From contig VCCP01000006.1 in the NCBI GenBank assembly GCA_005765155.1, forward strand, positions 1,872,501 to 1,936,500: a stretch of DNA of 64,000 nt, read 5' to 3'. The translations under genes and the position numbers were made by a program. This DNA comes from Zelopaecilomyces penicillatus (taxonomy: Eukaryota; Ascomycota; Sordariomycetes; Hypocreales; Pseudodiploosporaceae). The notes under the pieces are model-generated. The model saw nothing but the letters and a program-made list of their open reading frames with translations. It did no database searches and had not been told where the DNA came from. Shown piece after piece: positions 10,889-23,020 of this stretch. Every line of letters begins with the position of its first letter. Positions within the stretch are counted from its first letter, which is position 1.

Positions 10889-13502
10889 CGGGAGAAGACG
10901 ATAGACAGGGTATATTCACCCAGGAAGACCACCAGGTAAGATTATGATTCTTCAAGTGTCGATGTGCAGGGTAATAACCCAGTGTGTGTGGCTCCCAGGT
11001 AGCCTTCATCTTCAACCCCGATGCCGACGGCGAAGCCCAACAGGATCGCGCACCCAAGCGCCGGCGCGTATCCAGACAGGCTTCCAAAAAGGACGACATA
11101 GAATCGTCGGATCGCCTATTTGTGCCGCTCTTGAACGGGGCAGAAAAGCCCGAGTGTGTCGCGCTTCGCCAGCAGCTTTTTGAAAACGGCTGGTCAAAAA
11201 TCGATGGCCGTATCCAGGTATGTGAAGCTCCCTAAATAGCTGCTACCCTATAGCTATCATTGTTGCTGTCTTTCGGTGGTTCTTTTGTGGTGGTGGGTTA
11301 ACTAACAACACTGTCCATTGTTCTGGTCTAGACAACATTGAGAGACTCCAATTCCGCAACGCTCGAGCAAGTGTCAGCGTTTGTTGGCGAGGCAAACTCA
11401 GCATGGTGAGAGACTAGAAATCATCCATAAATGACTAAAGAGGGTCTTTGTTGACACTTTTCCCCACAGCGGTGAACAAATTCCAGCAGCATTCATCATC
11501 ACGGGGCCCAACATTGCGTCACAGGATTTGCTCTTTGAGCAGCTTTCAGAAACGCTGCAACGGTCTGCGCTGAGCAAGTTTGTGAGACTACGATCCTCAG
11601 ATGCTGCCACGCTAAAGGCCGCGCTTAAGAAAACGATCCGGGATGCTACGGCAAGGACGTTTGAGCATGGCGGTGACGATGACGGTGATGAGGATGATGA
11701 TGCCTTACAGGTCGGGCAGGGTCAAGACGTAAGTAGATTATGCACTTGGTGATGTTGACTTGGAGATCATATTAATGGTGTCTCTAGGGTCGAAGGTATC
11801 TGGATTATGATCTCGAGGCGCTGCAGGCGTTCATCAAATCCCAAAAGTGTGACCATGTTTTCGTGGCATTCCAGGACAGCGAGGGATTCGACAGCAGTCT
11901 CCTATCCGATTTAATCACTCTCTTCAAGTAAGTTTGTTCCCTGCCTAACCCATCTCCACTGTAGAGTGCTCTCTACTAACAAACTACGCCACAGTTCCTG
12001 GAGACCAAGGATACCATTCACCCTACTATTCGGCATTGCCACCTCCGTTGACCTCCTGCAAGCGCGGCTGCTGAAATCGGCATGTCGACTCATCTACGGG
12101 GCTCAGTTTGACGTTGTGCAGACGGACACCATCTTAGAAAGCGTTTTTAGAGGCGCCGTAGCGGCCAGCGACGTCTCACTGAGGCTTGGTGCACCGCTTC
12201 TCAGGGCTATGCTGGATCGCCAACATGACCAAGTGGCGGGTATCCAGGCGTTTATAAAGTCGGTGAAGGTAAAAAAAAATCCATTGGATGAAAAAAAAAA
12301 CCTTGGCTGTGAGATAGCTAACTAACATATACTAGTATGCCTACATGTGCCATTTCTATGCCAATCCACTCAGCGTGCTGTTATCCTCCGAGGCCGGCGA
12401 GGGAACACTCTTACAGCCAGAGCATCTGGAGGCCATACGAAACCTGCCGTCGTTTCGGTCTCATGTCGAATCTTCTGTTGGCCGTGGTACTGCCGAGACT
12501 CTACAGCATGCCAGGACTATCATCGAAGATGATGAGTATCTGCGGGATAGAGTCCAAGTCAGTACTAATTACCGCCAGCAGTGGATAGACCATCATTTAC
12601 GCTTGTTGTTGGTTTTGGAATCCACAGGGGCGATGCAATCTACTTTTCCAAGGGCTTATGTAGACATGATGGCTATGAAACCTGTTCAGTTTACGGGAAG
12701 CTCAGGTCTTGTGGAATGCATCCGCCGAATTAACATCGAATCACTTCCCAGCACACTGAGCCGAATAATATCTGTATTTCGAGAGGGCGAGGCGAGCCTC
12801 CACCTGGGCGGGGCTACCGCAGATGGCGATGTTGTGCTGTGTGCATCGCTGGAGCAGCAGCTTGCGTTGCTCGAGAAACTAAAGCAAGAGGCTGAACTCG
12901 CTGGTATTACGCTGCGTAGCAAGTACAGCGGGCAAAACAAAGTGATGCGCACAACAGTCATCGCACAGAGGGTCCAGCTCAGCCAAGACTCGGCCGCCCT
13001 CCGTGACGAAGACAAGCAGCTCACGGAGATTGTGGACGCCGTCACGGAGCTGCTGGCATCGCATTTTGAAGAAGACGCGATCGCCGGGGACCTATTCCTG
13101 TCAGAGAGCTGGATCTACGACTCGCGGTCGCCCCTGCGCGACATCTTCGTGCCCCGGCCGCGAGCTGTGTTTGAGCGCAGTCTGGCAAGCCCACACGACT
13201 ACCTCTCCTGCACCTGCTGCACGAGCATCAATACCGCCGATGAAGACGGCCCTGGGCTACAGGCTACACTCCCAGCTACATCTATTCTATACCACATGTA
13301 TCTCGAGACTGGCAGCCTCATCAACGTCGCAGATCTCTGGTCCGCCTTTTACAGCCTAGTGGCGGAAGAGGCGGAAGAAGGAGTTGATGAGCGCAAGGTA
13401 TTGGCTATGTTCTACCGCGGTCTGGCCGAGCTGCGAGCTCTCGGGTTTGTGAAGGGGAGCAGAAGAAAGGCTGACCACATTGCCAAGATGCGGTGGCTGT
13501 GA
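10885..13502 (+). CDS. orc3: Origin recognition complex subunit 3
   Basis: Seven exons: 10885..10935, 10999..11217, 11332..11405, 11470..11728, 11788..11927, 11995..12268 and 12336..13502, all phase-consistent, giving 727 aa. ORC3 is a structural ORC subunit with an AAA-like fold that binds replication origins with ORC1-6 and lacks its own Walker A. Diagnostic stretches are GPNIASQDLLFEQLSE, the block SWRPRIPFTLLFGIATSVDL, and HFYANPLSVL at the start of the last exon, which carries the helical insert and the C-terminal winged-helix part. An acidic patch (GGDDDGDEDDD) lies in exon 4. The N-terminus contains a basic cluster (APKRRRVSRQASKK) that may be an NLS. The first exon is only 17 codons and is the least certain part; its ATG overlaps an upstream ORF. 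Confidence 0.92.
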
Positions 13503-16500
13503 ACAAAAGATATGTAAATAGGCTATCTAACAAACACAAAGCCAATGACAATGTTTGCGTGGGTGGGGGAGGGTGATGCTTGTAAGATAATGTACACTTT
13601 TGAGGGCTTTCTTTTTGGCCTCTTTTATCAGCGTTATTTACTTGCATTTAATACACGAATCACATCAAGCGAGCTATGTATATAATCCATGGCGAGAAAA
13701 AAAAAAAAACTGCTGCTGTCAGCATCACGTACGAGTCAACAGCCTAACAAATTGGGCGAGGGTGATGAAGGTGGAGGGGGTGGGGATGGGCTCAATTTTT
13801 CTCTGGTATGTGACGATGCAATTAACATGACCTTAAGGCTTTGCCGATTGGCTCTTTTGGGTTCTCTTGAGAAAAGACACTCAGCAAACCATGGCGAAGA
13901 AATTTCATCTGAAACGAAGACGAGCAGAGACAGTGACAAGAAGACTTGTGTGTGTACGTAGCATAGCTTCACGTCTGCAAAGAACCCACATTGATTTGTT
14001 TCAGTCAAATCTCTCTGATGGCCCGGGTTACCCTATCATGTTTTCACCGCCCACCACTACCCTCATCTTTCATGTATGTATATACGTACTAGATCCGAGA
14101 TACTACCAATGTAATGTAATAAGTGTGCACAAGTGCATGCCAACTCGCCTGCAGTATTATACATATGGCAAGATTAATAGATGTTTAGCTGCAGCTTTTT
14201 TACATGCGGTACTGCTTGCATGAATCACATATCACAGAGACAGAGCAAAATGCAGAGGAGCAAAAAACACAAGGTTAGAGAAGAGCAGAAGTTAAATTAG
14301 GTCAGATTTCAGGAGTTTCAGGGGAGGGGGGGGGGTCTCGCTTGTCGAAGTCCGGTCAGAACATATCCTCTGCCTGCCGGAAGTAAATCAGCCGACCGCT
14401 TTTCTACAACGAAGAAGGCTTTTGCATGTAATTAACACACTACTGTGCAGGCAGTAATACCACCTCCAAACAAGACAAACCAAATAGGAGATAATTAGTG
14501 AGTTTCATTGTGTTTGGTTTGGCTGGCCCGTGAGCTGTTGGCCAGTGCCAAACGCCAAGGCAAATCACTGACAGTGTACGGATACAGGGTTGCGGATACA
14601 AACAAACAAATAAACAAAAAGCATCCGGCTACAAACAAAAGCATCCGGTTACAAACAGAAACAGGAGGAGTCACTCGGACCTTCGACAGTTCGAGGTATG
14701 AACGCATCGGGATTTACGGGGGATATGAAGACAGGGAACAGAGAACTTAACAGCAGCTTAGCATCAATGTAAATTAATCTTGGAGCGACGGTGACACCCG
14801 AACATTCGACGCCAGTGCACACGCCAAAAGGGAGCGAGCGCGGAGAACGGGGGGATAACGGCCCACGAGGGAAGAGGGTACGACGATCGTCAAACCTGCA
14901 ACGAAAAAGGAAAAAAAAAACTCCAACATCGTACACAGCAATCTCCCATTTAATTCAAGTAAAGTTCATCAGCGGAGAAAAAGACGGATGAACATAATGT
15001 GTTTGTCGTAGTAAAGTTATGTGCAGAGTGCGTGCTTGTTCCTACTCAACACTCAAGTATAGCATGCATGTACAGCGGATAATGCTCCGCTTCCAGAAGG
15101 GGAGATGATACTTCATTTTATGGTTACTTGTGATCATATTCAACAGTTCTGCTGCTGCCGGTGAGGAACCATAACGACCACAAAAGAATTACAGCTTCAT
15201 CTCCGGCATCACAGACAGCTTGCACTGGTGTTGGCCAGCCACGTGCCCACATCGAGCCGTGACGAAAAGAGCCGTTGGCCTCGTGCGGATGAAACGAACA
15301 GATATGGAGGAGCGGCCTTGCGACGGAATGAAATGAACAACACATGGTTGGCTGTGTCTTAAATGTTCCAGTATAGGGACTGCGTGCTGGGGATGCGATT
15401 GGGTGCGAGGGCCGGCAGTAGAAGCTTCCGTTGGTGTTCCGAACCTTGGAGAGCCCTTCCATGGACGGACTGCTAAGCCCCGGGGCAAGACGGGCAATTA
15501 AACATGCACACTGTGGGGGTTATTGGTTGGTTTGGCTTCACCCCACCAAGTTAAATGTACACGTAGAACCCAAACACGCACATCACATCCCATCACAGTC
15601 ATATCGGTACGTACTCTGGTCCAAGGTTTCGGGATATCCGAACGGCGCCACACGGATGGGATCGTCGGGAATGATGGGATAGCAGAATACTGCATGTACT
15701 ATGGTAACAGCAGTCAATTCCCCTCCACTCTCCCCACAGAAGCATTGGCGAACATTTCTTGGTTGAGATTTATCAGTGAAAGGGGGCGGGGCACGATAGA
15801 GTTCTTGATTAACGGATATGCATAGCGGAGATGCACGGCGACGACGCCGCAGCACTGAGAGGTTTTGAATTAATACTGCCCCATCTTTAATTTGGGGGTC
15901 TTGGGGAAAGAAAGCCAACTTGTCAGCTTGAATGTGATCCGGCAGTCGGTGGTTTGTGTGTTTCATGGCTGATTGATACTGCATGAGGCATGATTGGGGG
16001 TTTACGCAAGGGAGAGACGGCAGGAGGGGGGACAGACTCGGAAGAGCTCGGCTACCGTCCCTTGCGTGCGAGAGCCGGATGCCGGGGAACCGGACGACGA
16101 CAGCGGCATTGGCAACGGCAGTGGCAGTGGCAGAAGTAGAAGCGTAAAGCCAAGAGCTCGTTCATGCAACATTTGCCAAGGTAAGAGCGCAATAATGAAG
16201 GCTATCAGGTCTTGTGCTGGCTATTTCTGAGTCAAGAGAGTCATCGGCCGCGCAACTTTGTTATTTTTGTTGTGTGCGCTGTTGCTAGGCAAGTGTGGCG
16301 AGGCAGAGACACATCTCACCTCTAATGCGGCAGGCCCAAGACCAACAGGTTGTCGCCATTTGCAGCTGCCCGCCTCGCACAACGGATAGGGGCTCGATGA
16401 GTACTGAATCCATCTGCTGTCAGTGCAGTGTGCATTGCGTCGCATTGCAGTGCTGCTGGAAACGTACGATGTAATTGCTGCAAGTTGGCCACTGTACAGT

Positions 16501-19500
16501 ACAGTAGTTAGTGAGCAAATATAGACAACCCACACATAAGGAGTATGAGAAGTGTGTTTGTGAGATAGACCTTGACCGGGGGGGTAGATCCTCGGTCAGG
16601 GACTCAGGGCTCATCTCTCAGGCTCGCTCACCTCACCCGGGTGTGGCGGTGGGGCAAGTTGACCGTTCCATTCTCCATCTCCATGCTCCACGAAGATTTG
16701 CGGGCAAATTACCACGCAGTGCTACCTGGACAGTGCTTATCCAACAGTCTGCTTGGTATGCACAATGTTGGTACTACCGGTACAAAGCATCATCCATCAG
16801 AGACTGATTTGTGAAGGAGCTTTGGCCAACGCCAAAGCTGGCATGTGGTTTGAGGCAAAAGAAAAAAAATGCGCACATCACTGCGCAACAGCATGGTAAT
16901 ATGTGATACGCCGGATTTAGGGCAGCGTGCAGAGTACCTGTACCTATGTACAACGCACAAGTCTGGGGAACAGAAAGGGGGCGTCAAGGGGGAGCACTGG
17001 GAGCACTGAGCTCGAGCCCCAACATGATCGATGGCGATGAAGAGCACATGGCGTCCGACTACCGAGTGATATTTGCCGATAGCCAGTTGTGATAGTAGAT
17101 AGTTTGTCCTAACAAGGCGCGTGCGCCATTCCATGCGTCCATCCAAAGGGATATAGATCGTAAACCTTGGGTATTTTGGGTTTGGAGTGGCAATAAAAGA
17201 GAAACATTGGGCAACGGCCAGGGAAGCTCAAGAAAGCCCAGGTGTGCCAAACAACAGAGTCGGACCCGGACGCTTGGTAACGCTTGTTCGTTAGTAACGC
17301 TTATTTTGCTGGGCGTGGACAGAGATGAGCGTTGATTTCAGGGAGCAGAAAGGAACGCAAAAGAGCCACCAACCATGACGATGACAGAATCTGACGACAG
17401 CCGAGACATCCCCAAACATAGGCGAACTTGGCATGCTGCCAAGGCTGTGTATCTGCTCTCTCTGCAGGCGCTGAAAGGAGTGCTGAAAGGCAGTCCAGGC
17501 CCCATTCCAGCCACCCACGGTCCAATGTCTTGCCTATTTTCTGCCCACCGCTGGATTGAGCCGCGGCCTCCAAGACCTGACTGGCTGATGCGGCCAATCC
17601 TGCTGAGAGGAGGGGTTGCTGGCAGATCACCTACTGTGTGTAGGCTGTCATAGGCTGTAGTGTGCCGCTGTAGGCTTTCCAGAGTTGGTTGTTGTACGAA
17701 GCATCCATGGGGCCATTCCTGTCTGTGCTGCCAACATTGCCAGCAGCTACCGCTGTAGTTTTTACACAAACGTGCAGGCACGCCAGAGCCACCAAACGAG
17801 CCCTAAGCCAAACGAAACATCCACTCTATTAAGACGACACGGAGGTTAAAAAAAGAACTGATCTGCTGCTCCCAGTATGTTCCCGTCTGATTATCATCAT
17901 CGTCATCATCATCATTTGCACCTCACCACGCTCTCAGCCTCAGCGCCCGCACCAGCATAACCGTCATTCTCCAATACCTCCACCTCCTAGTGCAAAGCCC
18001 CGGGCGGGAGGACAGACAACACCAGTGAGCAGCCAGTGCAGCGAACCGCAAGGCCACGCGGGATTGTCTCGCTGGTTCCCGGTCCGGCGTCTGAGAGACT
18101 GTGCGAATGTCTCTCCTTTGATCTTTAGACCAGTGACTGGCACTCGCTGCGCCTCGGGAAGAGGAGACAGTGTAGGGAAGTGGGAGGCTCTCTGACGTGC
18201 CCACGTAGCTCGCAAAGGGAACAGACTCCAAGGGGTGGAGGGAGAGGTCTGAGAAAGAGGCACTGGAGGGAACAGGGCCTGGCGTTGGATTGGACTGGGA
18301 GGTGGTCGCCTTTTAGCAATGTCTCACTTCAAGCGTTGAAAGTGTCTGCGTAGTGTCTGCGTCCGTCGCATAACGAGTTGCCCCCCGCCATGGATACGTT
18401 GGAACAAGGCTCTAGAGTCCTGGAATCAGCGCCCGGAGCAGCTAAACAGCCGCCCAGGTTCAGTCGTCAGAGGCTCGGAGCCCTGTCGACGTCGTAGTCG
18501 TTTAGCACTCGTGGTGATTAAAGGGTCTTCAGAGCACAAATGCAGTATAACGGCTATCGCTGAAGGTTGTATCGTTTTGGATCGTTTGGAGGGAGGAGAT
18601 TGAGTGCCACCTCAGCTTAGGTGGTAAGCTTCTACTAAGACAAACAGCAAGAAGGATGATACCTGCTTTGTGATATACGTAGCAGCAGTTGGGGAGCAAG
18701 TGCACCCACGCCCTCGCTCTTGCTGCAGAGTACCTCCTCTGAGCAGCTCCTGCGTTGACATACGCTCCTGGCAGCAAGAATCAACAGGCTCTTGCTGTTG
18801 GATCGTACCTGTCTGGGTCCAGCGTGCAGGTAAACCACCCAATCTCAATTGCTAGACAGTACCTCACAGGCATCACAAACATCACAAACACCCTCTAAAG
18901 CATCAGCCAGGTGGCTCACTAAACCCCCGCTGGGTATCTGATTCCAATACCACACTTACTGGCTTTACCCTGCTTGCCTTCGCTCGCTGCTCTCCTTGGC
19001 CTCAAGCCCGAAGCTCATGCCATGCCATCATCACCCACAGCGCCCAGCAGCGCCTGCGCCGCGTGCGCTGTTGCCGGCGGCTACCCAAGCCGGCGGGCCC
19101 CTTCTAAGACATCGCAGTTTCGGAGCCTTGCCCAGAGTGGAAGCCAACGGCGTGGTTGGTGGGGTCGAGGAGGAGCCCGCCAGCAGCAGCCAGAGTCAGA
19201 GCCAGAGACAGAAAGACAACGCGATGGACAAGGCGGCTGAAAAAAGGGTCTTGGGTTGAGACTCTTGCTGGGATGGTTTCCGCGCACCGCGGGCAACTGG
19301 CTAGGGGTGACGGAGTGCCGCGAAACAGTGCCTACTATACGACTAATAAGATGTGGCTGCTTTGGTGTGCTCGAGATATCACTCCTATAACTACCCATAG
19401 CGACCACCTCTCCCACAGACTACATTACCCGCCGCATCCATCCAACCTCCTGACATTCAATCAACCAACCAACCAACCCACTACACTCAACTAGCCTGCC

Positions 19501-20019
19501 AGCTAACTCCAACCCACGTTTTAACTACTCTGGATATATTAATCCAGCATTCGCAACCTATCTCCCAAACATTTGCCGCCAAGATCAACTTTTCTGCTAC
19601 TGTTCGATATACTCAGTAGTATATAGCAACCCAAACAACTAAAGCGTCATTTCAGTGCTCTGCTGGTACCTCACCTTTCGCACAGCAAAGTTTCACTAGC
19701 CTCGTGCACTCCGGCAAGCCGTCTAAAACACACCAAATCCGGCAATAGTACCCAACTTCGGCTTTAAGCTTTCTTGCACATTCGTCAGACCTCACGGGTA
19801 CATCAGTTTGTTTTTGGCAAACAAAACATCAGCATTCCCGAGGCCACGCTTGAAGGCCTCTTTTGGTGCCGCGCTGTTCATAAATAAGCAGCCTGTTTCG
19901 AGTGAAGCTTCCAAAGCAAGCACGCCAACCACCAACGTCACTAGCAGTTCACATCACTTACTTGTGATTATCACCAATCGCATTTTATCAACCTCACATC
20001 ACATCATCAATCCATCAAG
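13503..20019. other. 6.5-kb stretch without a convincing gene
   Basis: No ORF here resembles a known protein or can be joined across introns into one. It contains homopurine and homopyrimidine runs, A-runs near 13690 and 14915, a G-run near 14325-14335, a 20-bp tandem repeat at 14621-14660, a CAT/ATC repeat near 17895-17915 and repeated TAGGCTGT copies near 17640-17670. The last 0.6 kb is CT/CA-rich with ACCA repeats near 19460 and looks like a leader for the gene at 20020. Candidates for the rest are long 5' UTR, upstream regulatory DNA or non-coding transcripts; sequence alone does not decide. Confidence 0.55.
14621..14660 (+). repeat. 20-bp tandem repeat, two copies
   Basis: GCATCCGGCTACAAACAAAA (14621-14640) is followed directly by GCATCCGGTTACAAACAGAA (14641-14660), 18 of 20 bases identical. 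An A/C-rich stretch with a similar GCGGATACAAACAAACAAA string lies just before it. Confidence 0.85.
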
Positions 20020-20472
20020 ATGAATCACCAAAGTCAGATGACTCCCCAGCCCCACCGGGAACATTTTATCCAACGTCGCTTGGCTTGCAATCCTGAGCTT
20101 GTCCGCAAGTTGGAGCAAATGGCCCTGCCACTATCACCTCTCGTTCAGTTGACGACCGGCACTGTCCATCAGTATTTCCCCAGAACTGTTTTACAATTCT
20201 GGCTCTTGACAGATACCCAGCTTGAGGCTCTCGCACACTTTTACCACCAGCGCACCCCTTCACCATGGACTCTTCAGTACCCTTGTCCTATCGAGTGGAA
20301 CTCCAACTTGCCGCTTGAGGAGAAGCGTCGCATGATGGGCCGCTTCATTGGCCTCCGCGGCTGCGAGTCTCCATCTATGCTCAAGACCGAGGAGGAGATC
20401 GCTCGTGAAGTACGTCTTGCCAGCGCTGACGAGGCGCTCTGGCGCCAAAAGATGCACCCCTGGCAAAACTGA
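20020..20472 (+). CDS. Conserved fungal protein of unknown function, 150 aa
   Basis: A single-exon ORF of 150 aa that I do not recognise as a named family. It is Pro/Arg/Trp-rich and ordered-looking, without a signal peptide or membrane segment. Conspicuous blocks are QRRLACNPELVRKLEQMA, YFPRTVLQFWLLTDTQLEAL, YHQRTPSPWTLQYPCPIEW and RRMMGRFIGLRGCESP. Two Cys (PCPIEW and GCESP) and a Trp-rich C-terminus (LWRQKMHPWQN) stand out. The composition looks like a real folded protein, and the ATG at 20020 is preceded by CAAG and a long pyrimidine-rich leader. It lies alone after 6.5 kb of apparently empty DNA and converges on sec66. No function is proposed. Confidence 0.75.
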   Translation: MNHQSQMTPQPHREHFIQRRLACNPELVRKLEQMALPLSPLVQLTTGTVHQYFPRTVLQFWLLTDTQLEALAHFYHQRTPSPWTLQYPCPIEWNSNLPLEEKRRMMGRFIGLRGCESPSMLKTEEEIAREVRLASADEALWRQKMHPWQN

Positions 20473-21060
20473 ACACGGTTTCCAACGGCGGCATAGTCAG
20501 GTAAATGGCCTTACACGGCCTTGACCTGGCTGCAATTTTCTTTTAAACTGGAGGCTTTGGTCTGTTTTCAAGTTTTGGGAGTTTTACAGGGCATGTAGAG
20601 AAGCGATCTCATAAAGCGAACTGGTTGGCAATTTTTTTTGGGAGGGTTTGCATTTTTGGAGTTGACAAATACCATCATGGGTCGGCAGCATTGGATGGCG
20701 AGAGGGAAGACCGGAACAGGGCTGGTTGCAACGCTCCACGGCAGCACCAGTATGAGCATGAGAATATAGCATACTTATCCAATGAACAACAAGATTCTAT
20801 ATATATCGCAGTTTGACTCTTGTGACTGGGCTCATTCTTATAAAGCCATCTCTGATTTTAACACAATTCTTGTTCTATAACCGCGTTAAAAGTTGCAACA
20901 ATGATCCCGTCATCTATATTGTAGTCTAATTCAATGTGGAGGTACACGACAACTGACTCTGATCGCGATGTAATGTATTGATGTGTTGAGCGTGTGTGTA
21001 TGTGTGATTATATGCCTTCCTTTTCCTCTCTCTCTCCGAACACATCTACTTCCTCCCGAG
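20473..21060. other. Convergent intergenic region
   Basis: About 0.6 kb between the stops of the orphan gene (+) and sec66 (-), presumably two 3' UTRs. T-rich stretches occur at 20630-20660. Nothing else is seen. Confidence 0.6.
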
Positions 21061-22082
21061 TTACTTCTTGCCACCCTTCTTCTTCTTGCTGGGAGTGCCC
21101 TTGCTAGGAGTGTCTTTATTCGATACAGCCTTGATCGGTGTCTCCTTCACAGGTATCTCTTTGCTCGGCGTGTCCACAACTGGTGTCTCGACGGCTGGCG
21201 CTTCTACACTTGGTGCATTTACGACTGGTGTATCCACCAGAACGGTATCCTCCTCGCCGCTGCCCTTGGTAGAACCCTTCTCCGAATCGTCAAGCTCCTT
21301 CATGAAATCGGTCTGAATCTGTCCCCTCCGCTTTTCCCACCACTGCTTCTCAGATTCTGTCTGATCCTGAACTTCACGAAGACGTTCGCGGAGCTTGGTG
21401 TTGCCGTAGATTTCGTGTGCAGATTGGAAAATGGTGGGACCCCAGTTTGGTGACAGAGCGTTGGCCTATATGATACCCGGTCAACAAAAGAGGAAGAAAA
21501 AATAGGGGGGGCTTATTAGCGAGCCTTTCTTTCGGCATACCTCAGTTACAACGTCTCGCAGCTCCTCTTCCATCTCCTTCTCCGCACGTTCAAACCGTTG
21601 CCACAGGTCATCTCCTACGCTTCCCCGTTGCAGTAGCGCACTGCACGCTTGCTTGGCCGTCTTGATCTGAATCAGTCGCTCAATATCTTCCACCGCGCGC
21701 CTCAGAAGTGCCGCTTTGAGGATGCTGTCAGGGACCTGAGGCGGCTTCTCGGACTCGTCCTCCGGGTCCATGTGCAGTAAGGAGAGATAAATATCCCGTT
21801 GAAGATGCGGGCCAAACCATGGTGCGAGGTTGGCACCTTCAGCTGTTATCGCGCAAACAGAAAAAATGTCAGCCTTTGTCTTCTCGAAACAGCGGTGCTC
21901 GTTGTGCTGGTCGCATATTCAAGGGAGAGGTGGGGGGAGGAGCGTGCAAACGAGATAATTATGTCAAGGAACGTACCAGCCTTGCGCTTCCGAGAGATGC
22001 GCGAGAAAGTCGTAAGAGCGCCGCCGAGGACGATGAGGTAGGCGAACGGAAGGACAAGGCCCCTCCAATCGATTGACAGCAT
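21061..22082 (-). CDS. sec66: Sec63-complex subunit Sec66 (Sec71-like translocation protein)
   Basis: On the minus strand, exons 22082..21977, 21842..21541 and 21465..21061 join in phase to 270 aa. Sec66 is a subunit of the Sec62/63 complex for post-translational import into the ER. An N-terminal hydrophobic anchor (about residues 5-27) is followed by RISRKRK, setting a cytosolic orientation. Family blocks include LAPWFGPHLQRDIYLSLL, ALLRRAVEDIERLIQIK and ANALSPNWGPTIFQSAHEIY. The C-terminus (from about residue 210) is a lineage-variable tail of TP/VETP/VDTP units ending in a Lys-rich stretch (KKKKGGKK). The start is the only in-frame ATG before the anchor. The gene shares a 0.94-kb divergent promoter with npl4. 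Confidence 0.93.
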
Positions 22083-23020
22083 TTTGGAAAATGTTGATCA
22101 CTTTGCTGCAATATTGTTAAGCTTTGCCTGTTGTTTGTGCAAAATTTCGTTTATCTCCTGAAGCGCTTCGAAGCAGCGGAACAGAGAGGGAGGCCACAGA
22201 TATAAAGGAGAGGCTGCCGGTGGTAGTGACGTTTGGCTCGGGTGTGAGCTTGTGGGTGAAGTTGAAATGGCCGCCGTTATCGACACGTCGCACACATGTC
22301 AACTTTTAGCAGCGTTTTGCGGATGTCTGCTGCGAATGGACAGATCACCACACCCCTGCTTACACCCCTCCGGCATTGTGCTGTCCAAAACTCACAGGTA
22401 CGTACTGTGCGGTTGTGGAAGACAGATTTCCATCTTAGAATTACATAATACAGCATTTTGCCATACTAGGTACGTACAGTGATTGCTGGAATGGGGGCAG
22501 GCAGGTCGACGTCACATCTGACCTCGCAACGCCCCAACTAGCCGTGGCACAGGTGGCGAGATCTGTGGCTGGAGGTTTAACTTCAGGCACCGTGGGATGA
22601 CGCTCTACCTCCTACGAGACCTCTATTTACCGTCATACCGCTGTACCAATTAACGCTGCGTCTGGCAAGCCTAGACTGTTACTCACAGTGGTGCCCTTAG
22701 TAGTAAGCTTTCATCTTCCACGTTCCGCAGCTCCGCTATGATTAAGCAAGCTCTCAATCTAGACCAGCACCAGCCCACCACCTGTTTCCATCTATCAGCA
22801 TCCGCTTCTTCTCCCTTCCAGCATTGTTTGCACAGCACACGAGGCTGTGATTTGATAGGCACGACACAGCTTCCGACATAATAATCTTTCTCTCGACACA
22901 CTCAAAGCGGCTTACCATCTTCTCCTAGACGTGCCCGCCTCGAGCAACCTCGACGCATAAAACACACCCCACCACACGCGCGAGCCCATTCACTACGTGG
23001 CCAACAGCCTCGACCACACC
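22083..23020. promoter_or_regulatory. Divergent promoter region of sec66 and npl4
   Basis: A shared 0.94-kb region between head-to-head starts. TGACGT-core motifs occur near 22228 (GTGACGTTTGG) and 22507-22516 (minus-strand GTGACGTCG), resembling bZIP/CRE or UPRE cores. Two AGGTACGTAC copies lie at about 22396-22405 and 22468-22477. Binding by a specific regulator is only inferred. Confidence 0.5.

Noticed and set aside
13503..20019. tRNA or other structural RNA genes
   Set aside because: No convincing GGTTCRANTCC B-box with a matching cloverleaf was seen by eye; a tRNAscan run would be the decisive test.
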